A stretch of DNA of 64,000 nucleotides from Streptomyces sp. cg36 (GTDB lineage Bacteria > Actinomycetota > Actinomycetes > Streptomycetales > Streptomycetaceae), in contig NZ_CP163520.1 in the NCBI RefSeq assembly GCF_041080675.1, positions 2,604,001 to 2,668,000 on the forward strand. Reading direction: 5' to 3'. Both the position numbers and the translations under genes were made by a program. Shown here piece by piece: positions 28,448-36,345 of the stretch. Position 1 is the first letter of the stretch. Each line of letters starts with the position of its first letter. Under the pieces are notes generated by a model that was given only the letters and a program-made list of their open reading frames with translations, was not told where the DNA came from and did no database searches.

Positions 28448-28990
28448 ATGACGACCATCATCCTCCCCGAGGACCGCCCCGCCGGCCGCCGCGGCTTTGA
28501 AATCGTCCTGCCGAGCGGCGCCACCGAAGGGGCCGCCGCCCTCGTGGAAGGCGAGATAGCCGCCGCGACGCCCGGACCGCCGCTGCACACGCACGCCGAG
28601 TCCGACGAGACGTACTTCGTCCTGGAGGGCACGCTCGTCATGTACATCGACGGCGAGGTGACCACGCTCGGCCCCGGCGGGATGGCGCACATCTCCAAGG
28701 GCACCGAGCACACCTGGTCGACCACCCTCTCCGGCGGCTGCCACTTCCTGACCCTGCACCTGCCGGGCGGCTACGAGCTGTACCACCCGACCGCGCTCGC
28801 CGCCGAGCACGAGAAGGGCGGCCCGCTGATCCAGTCCGACCTGTTCGAGCTGGCCGCCAAGTTCGACTGGCGGATGGCGGGCACCGAGCCGCTGCGCCTC
28901 ACCCCGGAGGGCGTCCTCGTCCCCGCGGGCCAGGCCGACGCCGAGGCCCAGCGGCTCCTCGCCGAGCACACCGGCCAGCCCGTCTCCTAG
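28448..28990 (+). CDS. Cupin domain protein
   Basis: 180-residue protein with one double-stranded beta-helix domain. Cupin motif 1 is H-T-H-A-E-S-D-E-T-Y-F-V-L-E-G (two His and one Glu as metal ligands, about residues 48-62), and motif 2 is around G-G-M-A-H-I-S-K-G-T-E-H (about 77-88). This resembles quercetin-dioxygenase-like or isomerase-type cupins. A C-terminal helical stretch of about 60 residues follows. ATG at 28448 has GAGAGG six bases upstream. It may work with the flavin monooxygenase upstream or the efflux pump downstream, but no substrate can be named. Confidence 0.75.
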   Translation: MTTIILPEDRPAGRRGFEIVLPSGATEGAAALVEGEIAAATPGPPLHTHAESDETYFVLEGTLVMYIDGEVTTLGPGGMAHISKGTEHTWSTTLSGGCHFLTLHLPGGYELYHPTALAAEHEKGGPLIQSDLFELAAKFDWRMAGTEPLRLTPEGVLVPAGQADAEAQRLLAEHTGQPVS

Positions 28991-29235
28991 GCGGTCCGGG
29001 CCCCACCGGGACCCGGCGCCCGCACCCCCTCCCCGCCCCGCGAGGCCGATCCAGCCGGGCGGGGCTGCCGCCTGCCCCCGCGCGGTCCTCGCCACGCGCC
29101 GCGCGGGAGAGCCGGCGTGCCCCCGGGCTGACCCGGGCGGACACGGGCTGACCTGCCAGAAGTCACACCCCTCAGCCCTGCCTCGTCTTCCTGGTGACGC
29201 ACTTTTTCCTGCCGCCACGGCAAGGAGATCCACGA

Positions 29236-29313
29236 ATGGCACGCATCCCTTCACGCTCCATCCGTCACGACCGGGCTGGGACGGCCTCGGTCACCACGAT
29301 CGGCCAGAGGTAG
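29236..29313 (+). CDS. Putative 25-residue leader peptide of the efflux gene
   Basis: M-A-R-I-P-S-R-S-I-R-H-D-R is followed by A-G-T-A-S-V-T-T-I-G-Q-R and a TAG stop. The ATG has a strong AAGGAG site seven bases upstream, better than that of most genes in the window. The stop lies seven bases before the DHA2 transporter start, and the transporter's AGAGG site overlaps its last codons. Short, Arg-rich leader ORFs in this position are known to control drug-resistance genes through ribosome stalling or translational coupling, so that is the likely role here. Confidence 0.6.
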   Translation: MARIPSRSIRHDRAGTASVTTIGQR

Positions 29314-29320
29314 AAACGCC

Positions 29321-31081
29321 ATGACTCACGACACGCACGCCGGAGCCGACACGCCCGGCGGAAGCCGTGCGGGGGACGCGTCCGGCGAAGCGCCGACGCT
29401 CGACCCGCGCCGCTGGCTCGCCCTCATCATCGTCCTGGTCGCCGGGTTCATGGACATGCTCGACGTGACCATCGTCAACGTCGTCATCCCGAGCATCCAG
29501 AAGGACCTGCACGCCGACTACACCCAGATCGAATGGGTCGTGGCCGGGTACGTGCTGGGCTTCGCGGCCCTGCTGATCACCGGCGGCCGGCTCGGGGACA
29601 TCTACGGCCGCAAGAAGATGTTCCTGATCGGCGTGGCGGGCTTCACCATCGCCTCGACGCTGTGCGGTGTGGCGAGCGGGCCCGGCATGCTGATCGGCGC
29701 GCGGTTCTTCCAGGGCGCCATGGCCGGTCTGATGGTCCCGCAGATCCTGGCGATCATCCACGTCACGTTCCCGTCCGAGGAGCGCGGCAAGGTGCTCGGC
29801 ATCTGGGGCGGCGTCCTCGGCTCCGCGTCCGTGGCGGGCCTGATCGTGGGCGGCGTGCTGGTCGACGCGAACATCGCCGACCTGGAGTGGCGCCCGATCT
29901 TCCTGGTCAACATCCCGGTCGGCATCGGCGCGCTGATCGCCGCCTGGTTCTACGTGGGCGAGTCCAAGTCGGCCGCCGCGCCCAAGCTCGATCCCATCGG
30001 CGTGGTCATCGCCGTCTCCGGCATCCTGATGCTGGTCTATCCGCTCGCCGAGGGCCGCACCCTGGGCTGGCCGGCCTGGACGTACGCGCTGATGGCGGGC
30101 TCCGTCGTGGTCTTCGGCATCCTCGTCGCCTTCGAGCGCCACCGCACCCGGACCGTGGGATCGCCGCTGGTGGTGCTCAGCCTCTTCAAGGAGCGGGCGT
30201 TCACCGCGGGCATGCTGGTGTGGACGCTGTTCTGGATCGCGCTGGGCGGCTTCTTCCTGGTGTGGACGCTGTACATGCAGCTGGGTCTGGGCTGGTCGCC
30301 GATGCGCGCCGGTCTGACGGGCGCGGCCTTCGCCGTCGGTGCCGCGGCCGGCTCCGGCCTCGCGGTCGAGGTGTTCACCCCGCGCATCGGCCGCCTCACC
30401 CTGATCGGCGGGGCGCTCCTGAACGCGCTGGGCTTCGCCGCGTACATCCTCGTCGCCCACCACTACGGACCGGGCATCCCGTCCTGGCAGATGATCGCGC
30501 CGCTGGTGGTCACCGGCTTCGGCTTCGGCCTGGTGGTGGCGCCGATGATCGACGCGATCCTCACCAAGGTGCCCGCCAAGGACGCGGGTTCGGCCTCCGG
30601 TCTGCTCGGCACCACCCAGCAGGTCGGCATGGCGCTCGGCGTCGCCCTGGTCGGGGTGCTCTTCTTCGGCCACCTCTCCAGCGACTCCGGCCACGGCGTG
30701 GACAAGGTGACGCCGCAGCTGCGCCAGGAGCTGGTGGCCGCCGGGGTCCCGGCGAACGGCGTCGACGACATCGTCAAGGGCTTCCGGGCCTGTGTGCACG
30801 ACCGCTCCGCCGAGTCCGACCCGACCAAGGTCCCGGCCAGCTGCCTGCCCTCCTCGGTCCCGGGCGCGGACAAGGTCCAGCCGATCCTGACCAAGCAGGG
30901 CCAGGCGGCGGTGAGCCACAACTTCGTCAAGAGCTTCGACCTCAGCCTCTGGTACGGGGTCGGCATCCTGGTCCTGGTGGCGCTCGGCATGTTCGCGCTG
31001 CCCCGCGAGGTGCACGCGCGCGACCTGGACGCCGAACTCGCGGCGCTCGGCGAGCCGGTGGCCCGCAGCGGCAGCGCCTGA
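29321..31081 (+). CDS. DHA2-family (14-helix) MFS drug efflux transporter
   Basis: 586-residue inner-membrane proton antiporter of the EmrB/QacA type. After a 35-residue polar N-terminus, about 14 hydrophobic helices are seen. Signature motifs are FMDMLDVTIVNVVIPSIQ (motif D1 in helix 1), GGRLGDIYGRKKMFLIG (motif A) and GLLGTTQQVGMALGVAL (motif C-like). A large external loop with two cysteines (residues about 465-525) lies before the last helix. It should export drugs or a metabolite. It is preceded directly by the 25-residue leader ORF. The convergent ku gene follows. Confidence 0.88.
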   Translation: MTHDTHAGADTPGGSRAGDASGEAPTLDPRRWLALIIVLVAGFMDMLDVTIVNVVIPSIQKDLHADYTQIEWVVAGYVLGFAALLITGGRLGDIYGRKKMFLIGVAGFTIASTLCGVASGPGMLIGARFFQGAMAGLMVPQILAIIHVTFPSEERGKVLGIWGGVLGSASVAGLIVGGVLVDANIADLEWRPIFLVNIPVGIGALIAAWFYVGESKSAAAPKLDPIGVVIAVSGILMLVYPLAEGRTLGWPAWTYALMAGSVVVFGILVAFERHRTRTVGSPLVVLSLFKERAFTAGMLVWTLFWIALGGFFLVWTLYMQLGLGWSPMRAGLTGAAFAVGAAAGSGLAVEVFTPRIGRLTLIGGALLNALGFAAYILVAHHYGPGIPSWQMIAPLVVTGFGFGLVVAPMIDAILTKVPAKDAGSASGLLGTTQQVGMALGVALVGVLFFGHLSSDSGHGVDKVTPQLRQELVAAGVPANGVDDIVKGFRACVHDRSAESDPTKVPASCLPSSVPGADKVQPILTKQGQAAVSHNFVKSFDLSLWYGVGILVLVALGMFALPREVHARDLDAELAALGEPVARSGSA

Positions 31082-31137
31082 CGGGGCGGGTCCCACGACC
31101 GCTCCGACCCGGCTCCCCGCGGGAGCGCCGCGGCCCT

Positions 31138-32289
31138 TCAGGCCGAGGCGCGCTTGCGGGGAGCCGCCTTCTTGGCCGTCTTCTTCGCCGTCGTGGCGGT
31201 GGACTTCTTCGCCCCGGACGCCTTCGGGGAGGCGGCCGACTTCTTGGCGGCGGAGGTGGACTTGGCGGTGGCCCCGGCCGTCGCCCCGGCCGGTGCGCTC
31301 CTGGTGGAGGTGGTCTTGGTGGCCGTGGTCCCGGACCCCGCCGTCCGCGTCCTCGACCGCGCCTTCGCCGGTGAAGTGGCGGACTTCGGGGCCGACTTGG
31401 CGGACTTGGCCGTCTTCGCGGGCGCCTTCGCCCCCTTCTTCGCGGCGGTCCCGCGCGGCTTCAGCTCGGTGACCTCCGCCTCGGTGGCCTCCGCCGGTTC
31501 CGCCTCCTCGCCGCGCGCCCGCCGGGCCGCGCGCACACTGCTCTCCAGCGCCGCCATCAGATCGATGACCTGGCCGCCGCCCGCCGCCGCCGGAGCCTCG
31601 GCCGGGGGCAGCGCGCCGTCCGCCTTGGAGGCGATCAGCGCCTCCACCGCCTCCCGGTAGTCGTCGTGCAGCGACTCCACGTCGACCTCGCCGAGCGTGT
31701 CCATCAGGGCGTCGGCCAGGTCGAGTTCGGCGTCGCGCACCCGTACGTCGGTGTCGGGGGCGACGCCCTCGGGGGCGCGGATCTCGTCCGGCCACAGCAG
31801 CCCGTGCATCGCGATGACGTCGTCCACCACCCGCAGCATCCCGAGCCGCTCCCGGCCGCGCAGCGCGAACTTGGCGACGGCCACCTTCCGGCTGCGCTTG
31901 AGCGCCTCCCTGAGCAGGGTGTACGGCTTGGCGGCCGGCACCCCGTTGGCGCTCAGGTAGTACGCCGCGTCGATCTGGAGCGGGTCGATGGAGTCGGCCG
32001 GGACGAAGGCGACGATCTCGATGGTCCTGGCGGTGGGCAGCGGCAGTGCGGCCAGGTCCTGGTCGGTGATCGGGATCAGCGAGCCGTCGGCGTCCTCGTA
32101 CGCCTTGCCGATCTCCGCGGCGTCCAGCTCCTCGCCGTCGAGCTCGCACACCTTGCGGTAGCGGACCCGGCCGCCGTCCGCCGTGTGGATCTGGCGGAAC
32201 GAGATCGAGTGGCTCTCGGTGGCGTTCACGAGCTTGATCGGGATGCTGACCAGCCCGAAGGAGATCGCACCGTTCCATATGGATCGCAC
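31138..32289 (-). CDS. ku: Non-homologous end-joining protein Ku
   Basis: 383-residue homodimeric DNA-end-binding protein. The conserved Ku core (about residues 1-250) begins MRSIWNGAISFGLVSIPIKL and includes CELDGEEL, TIEIVAFVPADSIDPLQ and RERLGMLRV. The last 110 residues are a Lys/Ala/Thr/Ser-rich, low-complexity tail like histone H1, which in actinobacterial Ku proteins binds DNA away from the ends and helps bridging. It recruits LigD-type enzymes. ATG at 32289. It is divergent from the polymerase gene with only 40 bases between, so the two probably share a bidirectional promoter. Confidence 0.95.
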   Translation of the reverse strand: MRSIWNGAISFGLVSIPIKLVNATESHSISFRQIHTADGGRVRYRKVCELDGEELDAAEIGKAYEDADGSLIPITDQDLAALPLPTARTIEIVAFVPADSIDPLQIDAAYYLSANGVPAAKPYTLLREALKRSRKVAVAKFALRGRERLGMLRVVDDVIAMHGLLWPDEIRAPEGVAPDTDVRVRDAELDLADALMDTLGEVDVESLHDDYREAVEALIASKADGALPPAEAPAAAGGGQVIDLMAALESSVRAARRARGEEAEPAEATEAEVTELKPRGTAAKKGAKAPAKTAKSAKSAPKSATSPAKARSRTRTAGSGTTATKTTSTRSAPAGATAGATAKSTSAAKKSAASPKASGAKKSTATTAKKTAKKAAPRKRASA

Positions 32290-32329
32290 GCTTCATCCTT
32301 TTCGCCAGGAATAGTGGGATTCTCATCCT

Positions 32330-33214
32330 ATGACGCCGATCACCTGGGTGGAGGGGCGGCGGATCGCGCTCTCCCGGCTGGAGAAGGTCCTCTATCCGGC
32401 GACCGGCACCACCAAGGGCGAGGTCCTGCACTACTACGCCTCCGTCGCGGGCGCCCTCCTGGCCCATCTGCACGACCGCCCGGTGTCCTTCCTGCGCTAT
32501 CCGGACGGCCCCGCAGGTCAGCTCTTCTTCACCAAGAACCCGCCGCCCGGCACGCCCTCCTGGGTGAAGACGGCCCCGGTGCCGCGCTCCGGGGACAGCG
32601 CGGCCCGCCAGGTGACGGTCCCGGACCTCGCGACCCTGATGTGGGCGGCCAACCTGGTGGTGGAGTTCCACACCCCGCAGTGGCGGGCCGGGGCGCCCGC
32701 ACGGGCCGACCGGATGGTCTTCGACCTCGACCCGGGGGCCCCGGCGAGCGTGGTGGAGTGCTGCGCGGTGGCCGGGTGGCTGCGGGAGCGGCTGACGGCG
32801 GACGGGCTGCACGCCTACGCCAAGACCTCCGGCTCCAAGGGGCTGCACCTGCTGGTCCCGCTGGAGCCCACCGCCTCCGAGCACGTCTCCCGGTACGCCA
32901 AGGCGCTGGCCCGGGAGGCCGAGGCCGCGCTGCCGGAGCTGGTCACCCACCGCATGGCGCGCGACCTGCGGCCCGGCAAGGTGTTCGTCGACCACAGCCA
33001 GAACTCGGCGGCGAAGACGACGGCGGCGCCCTACACCCTGCGGGCCAGGGAGCGCCCGACCGTGTCCGCCCCCGTGTCCTGGGACGAGGTGGGGGGCTGC
33101 CGCTCCCCCTCCGACCTGGTGTTCCTCCTGGGTGACATCGGGCCGAGGCTGGCCCGGGACGGCGATCTGCTCGGCCCGCTGATCAACCTCAACCGGGCGG
33201 GGCGGCTGCCGTGA
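32330..33214 (+). CDS. LigD-type polymerase (primase-polymerase domain), stand-alone
   Basis: 294-residue archaeo-eukaryotic primase-like polymerase that fills gaps at DNA ends during NHEJ, preferring ribonucleotides. The metal-binding D132-x-D134 lies in VFDLDPGAP; LHAYAKTSGSKGLHLLVPL and KVFVDHSQNS contain the other family motifs (Ser/His for nucleotide binding and the third Asp). It covers only the polymerase domain; in mycobacteria it is fused with nuclease and ligase domains in LigD. No phosphoesterase domain is present here. Its stop overlaps the next gene's GTG by four bases. Confidence 0.92.
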   Translation: MTPITWVEGRRIALSRLEKVLYPATGTTKGEVLHYYASVAGALLAHLHDRPVSFLRYPDGPAGQLFFTKNPPPGTPSWVKTAPVPRSGDSAARQVTVPDLATLMWAANLVVEFHTPQWRAGAPARADRMVFDLDPGAPASVVECCAVAGWLRERLTADGLHAYAKTSGSKGLHLLVPLEPTASEHVSRYAKALAREAEAALPELVTHRMARDLRPGKVFVDHSQNSAAKTTAAPYTLRARERPTVSAPVSWDEVGGCRSPSDLVFLLGDIGPRLARDGDLLGPLINLNRAGRLP

Positions 33215-34107
33215 CGCTCCGGCCGCCGGTGCGGGTGGCGCTGGCCCGGTCGGTGCGGGAGCTGCCGCGCGGGCCGGGCTGGAGGTACGAGCCGAAGTTC
33301 GACGGCCACCGGATGCTGGTCTTCCGGGAGGCCGGCGCGGTGGTGCTCCAGGCCCGGTCCGGGCGGATCGTGACGGCCGCGTTCCCGGACCTGGTGGCGG
33401 CGGCCCTCGCGGTGCCCGCCGGGTGCGTGCTGGACGGGGAGGTGGTGGTGTGGACCGGGGGCCGCACGGACTTCGCGGCGGTGCAGCGGCGGGCGGCGGC
33501 CACTCCCGCCCGCGCCCGGCCGCTGGCCGAGCGGCTGCCCGCCTCCTACGCCGCCTTCGACGTGCTGGCCGACCGGGACGAGGACGTACGGGCCCGGCCG
33601 TACGAGGAGCGGCGCGCGCGGCTGCTGGCCCTGCTCGGCGCGCTCGGCCCGCCGCTCCAGCCGGTGCCGTCGACGGACTCCGTGGAAACGGCCCTCACCT
33701 GGTACGAGACCCTGCCCGCGAGCGGTATCGAGGGGCTGGTGGCCAAGCGCGCGGACTCCCCCTACCGGGGCGGCACCCGGCTGTGGCGCAAGCTGCGGCA
33801 CACCGACACCTGGGAGGCGGCGGTGGTGGGGTTCGTGGGCCCGGCCCGGCGCCCGGCCGCGCTGGTGCTGGTCCTGCCGGGCGACGACGCGGTGGCGGTG
33901 TCCAGCCCGCTCACCCCGGCGCTGCGGGCGGAGGCGGGCCGGGCCGGACTGCGCCCCGCGCCCGGCTCCCCCACCGCGATCGCCCCGGGCTGGGGCGAGG
34001 TGGCGTACGTACCGGTGGAGCCGGGCCGGCTGCTGGCGGAGGTGGAGCGCGGGACGGTGCGGCACCCGGTGACGACGGTGCTGCGCCTGCGGCCGGGCGA
34101 GCCCTGA
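33211..34107 (+). CDS. ATP-dependent DNA ligase (LigD-type ligase domain)
   Basis: 298-residue ligase. The adenylation lysine is K29 in EPKFDGHRM (motif KxDG). Other nucleotidyltransferase motifs follow: VLDGEVVVW (motif III/IV region), GIEGLVAKRADSPY (motif IV) and WRKLRHTDTWEAAVVGF (motif V). An OB-fold C-terminal domain ends the protein. It seals breaks bridged by Ku. GTG at 33211 overlaps the polymerase stop (GTGA), so the two are translated together and divergently from ku; together they form a split LigD system. Confidence 0.92.
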   Translation: MTLRPPVRVALARSVRELPRGPGWRYEPKFDGHRMLVFREAGAVVLQARSGRIVTAAFPDLVAAALAVPAGCVLDGEVVVWTGGRTDFAAVQRRAAATPARARPLAERLPASYAAFDVLADRDEDVRARPYEERRARLLALLGALGPPLQPVPSTDSVETALTWYETLPASGIEGLVAKRADSPYRGGTRLWRKLRHTDTWEAAVVGFVGPARRPAALVLVLPGDDAVAVSSPLTPALRAEAGRAGLRPAPGSPTAIAPGWGEVAYVPVEPGRLLAEVERGTVRHPVTTVLRLRPGEP

Positions 34108-34144
34108 GCCGGGGGCGGGCCCGCGCGCGGGTCCGGCACACCCC

Positions 34145-34208
34145 GTGCCCGCGCGGGACCGTGCCCGCGCGGGACCGTGCCCGCGCGGGACCGTGCCCGC
34201 GCGGGACC
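34145..34208. repeat. Four exact copies of a 16-bp repeat
   Basis: GTGCCCGCGCGGGACC is repeated four times head to tail, and each unit contains the palindrome CCCGCGCGGG. A further CCCGCGCGGGACC occurs at 34300-34312, next to the NERD gene end. The array lies between the convergent ligase and NERD-like genes and may act as a stacked terminator, or be a slippage product. Confidence 0.9.
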
Positions 34209-34312
34209 GGCGAACCCCGGCCCGGGCGCGTGCGCGTCCGTCCGCGCGCGACCCCGCCGCGACCGGCTCGGCCCGGAGGCCGTCCCCTCGTCGCGTCCGC
34301 CCGCGCGGGACC

Positions 34313-35110
34313 TCACGCCTTCAGCCACGTCCTGCGGTCGCGGGCCGTCCAGTACAGGCCCTCGATGTCGCCCGGCTTCAGTACGCCGCCGAGGCGCCCC
34401 AGCTCCGCGAGTCCGGTGTCCCGCACCACCCGGACGTCGTGCGGCCCGGCCCCGTCGACCCGGTCCGCCCCGGCCAGCACCACCAGGGGCCGCACGCCCG
34501 CCGTGAGCGCCAGCGAGGCGCGTTCGGCGTCGTGGCGGGCCCGGCGCAGCAGGGGCTGGGGGGCCGCGCGGCCGACCGTGACCAGCGGGTCGGCCAGCCG
34601 GACCCGGTGGCGGGCCGCGGCCACCGTACGGACGGTCAGCACGCCCGCCGGGCCGATCAGCAGGTGGTCGAGCCGGGCCTCCCCGGGCAGCGGCACCGAG
34701 TGCAGCACCCGCCACCCGGCCCCTTCCAGCGCGTCCAGCTGAGCCCCCACCCGCTCGTGCGCGGCGAGCTCGGCGCGGCGCGGGTCCTGGCGGAAGCGGC
34801 GCTGCTCGCCGTGGCGCTCCAGGGCGGCCAGGAGCGCCTCGCCGGGCCGGTTGGGGGCGAGGTCGTCGTCCGGGTGCAGGGAGAGCCGGGCCAGGTCGGC
34901 GGCGGTCGGCACGGGGGGCGGGCCCACGCTGACGTCACCGGTCACGAACGGCGCGAGCGCCGCGAGGACCTCCTCCCGGCGCTCCTCGATGAGCAGGCTG
35001 ACCCGCCCGCTCTCCCTGTCGTACCAGGCGGCGTTCGTCCCGTCCGCAAGACTCACGTACAGCCGTGCCCGGCCGTGCCGGTGGACCGGTGTCACCCGCA
35101 GTCCCGACAT
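34313..35110 (-). CDS. NERD (nuclease-related) domain protein with degenerate active site
   Basis: 265 residues. The N-terminal 75 form a small beta domain (LRVTPVHRHGRARLYVSLADG). A NERD domain follows about residues 115-230: ERVGAQLDALEGAGWRVLHSV, then GEARLDHLLIGPAGVLTVRTV. Typical NERD nucleases have D-H then E-x-K (as in VIETK) to bind metal; here the Asp-His pair remains but the E-x-K is replaced by V-R-T-V, so cleavage is doubtful. ATG at 35110. It is convergent with the ligase gene and divergent from the zinc-ribbon gene. It could be DNA-binding only. Confidence 0.65.
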   Translation of the reverse strand: MSGLRVTPVHRHGRARLYVSLADGTNAAWYDRESGRVSLLIEERREEVLAALAPFVTGDVSVGPPPVPTAADLARLSLHPDDDLAPNRPGEALLAALERHGEQRRFRQDPRRAELAAHERVGAQLDALEGAGWRVLHSVPLPGEARLDHLLIGPAGVLTVRTVAAARHRVRLADPLVTVGRAAPQPLLRRARHDAERASLALTAGVRPLVVLAGADRVDGAGPHDVRVVRDTGLAELGRLGGVLKPGDIEGLYWTARDRRTWLKA

Positions 35111-35217
35111 CCCGCATCACCCCCACGACCATGGGACCAGCACCGCCCGCGCAGGGCAATATCGCGGCTCGTATAGTGCGTGCCTCACACGCGCTTTGCC
35201 TCGGGAGGGGAAGTCCG

Positions 35218-35529
35218 ATGCTCATATGGGGCACCAAGGGATATCTGTACCAGCTGGCCATGATGACGCTCGTCTGCCAGAACTGCGGCAACCCGGCCGC
35301 GCACGGGCTGCGCAAGTACGTCACCAAGTTCACGCTGTTCTTCGTCCCGCTCTTCCCGGTGTCCACGAAGTTCCGTACGCAGTGCACGTTCTGCGGGCTG
35401 GAGCAGCAGATCGCCAAGGAGCAGGCCGAGCAGCTGCTCGCGATGGCCGCCGGGCCGCAGCCGGGGCAGCCGCAGCCGGGCCACCAGCAGCCGGTCCAGG
35501 CCCAGGGGCACAACCCCTACCAGCGGTGA
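35218..35529 (+). CDS. Zinc-ribbon protein with Pro/Gln-rich tail
   Basis: 103 residues. Two CxxC knuckles, C-Q-N-C (about residues 20-23) and C-T-F-C (about 59-62), frame a hydrophobic segment VTKFTLFFVPLFPV, so the zinc-ribbon may lie at or near the membrane. The last 30 residues are Gln/Pro/Gly-rich (QPGQPQPGHQQPVQAQG). ATG at 35218 has GGAGGGG eight bases upstream. A TATAGT hexamer at 35172-35177 is a good -10 element without a clear -35. Function is unknown; such small ribbons are common beside envelope genes in Streptomyces. Confidence 0.75.
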   Translation: MLIWGTKGYLYQLAMMTLVCQNCGNPAAHGLRKYVTKFTLFFVPLFPVSTKFRTQCTFCGLEQQIAKEQAEQLLAMAAGPQPGQPQPGHQQPVQAQGHNPYQR

Positions 35530-35608
35530 TGGCCCGGTGACGGGGCATGTGGGGAGCTGTTACAGATCCGGGAAGGGTCCGCAACACCCGCCGCCTACGG
35601 TGGTGGAC

Positions 35609-36259
35609 ATGACCGTTTCCCCGCCCTCCCGTCCCCGCCCGCGCCGCGCGGCGCGGCTCGCGGCCGCCTCCGCGCTCACGCTGGCGCTCGGCGGCGGCCT
35701 GCTGGCGTGCGGCTCCGGCTCCTCGTCCGGCGCCAAGGCCCCGGACGTGAACGTGCGGAACGCCACGGCCACCCCCCAGGCCCGCCAGCAGGTGGGTCCG
35801 CTGAAGGCCGCCGAGCCGACCCGGGTGGTCATCCCGTCGGCGGGGGTCGACGCGAGTCCGGTGCTGCGCCTCGGGCTCGACGACCAGCAGGAGCTCCAGG
35901 TGCCGCCGGTCGACAAGGCGGAGCTGGCGGGCTGGTACACCGGCAGCGTCACGCCGGGCGAGCGGGGTGCTTCGGTGATCGTCGCGCACTACGACACGGC
36001 GAAGGGTCCCGCGCTGCTGCGCGAGGTGAAGAAGATGCACGTGGGGGATGTGATCGAGGTCGGCCGCGCGGACGGCTCCACGGCCGTATTCAAGATCCGC
36101 GAAATTCAGCAAGTGGACAAAACCGACTTCCCAACGAATAAGGTTTATGGGAAGACCGACCGTCCGGAACTCCGCCTCATCACCTGCGGAGGCCCGATCA
36201 GGAACGGCCACCGTTCGGCCAACATCATTTTCTACGCGGATCTGATGAAGGCGAAGTAG
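35609..36259 (+). CDS. Class F sortase with lipoprotein signal
   Basis: 216-residue transpeptidase-like protein. An Arg-rich n-region and hydrophobic core end in a lipobox L-L-A-C (C34), so it should be lipid-anchored outside the membrane. The sortase catalytic set is complete: H127 in VIVAHYDTAKGPA, C193 in LRLITCGGP and R202 in RNGHRSANI. Class F sortases are abundant in actinobacteria; a few cleave LPxTG-like signals, but natural substrates are mostly unknown. ATG at 35609 is the best start; upstream in-frame residues to 35537 are not signal-like. A lipoprotein and sensor kinase follow on the same strand. Confidence 0.85.
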   Translation: MTVSPPSRPRPRRAARLAAASALTLALGGGLLACGSGSSSGAKAPDVNVRNATATPQARQQVGPLKAAEPTRVVIPSAGVDASPVLRLGLDDQQELQVPPVDKAELAGWYTGSVTPGERGASVIVAHYDTAKGPALLREVKKMHVGDVIEVGRADGSTAVFKIREIQQVDKTDFPTNKVYGKTDRPELRLITCGGPIRNGHRSANIIFYADLMKAK

Positions 36260-36345
36260 CTCGCAGGCCCGGCGGCAGCCGGGGGACACAGGCCCGGGGC
36301 CGTGCGGCCCGGGCCGCACGGAACCGCCCGCACGACAGGAGCACC

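Noticed and set aside
29291..32995. A 1234-codon open frame on the minus strand
   Set aside because: It runs antisense to the DHA2 pump and the polymerase gene and overlaps ku in another frame; its composition is that of a high-GC shadow, with no domains or ribosome binding site.
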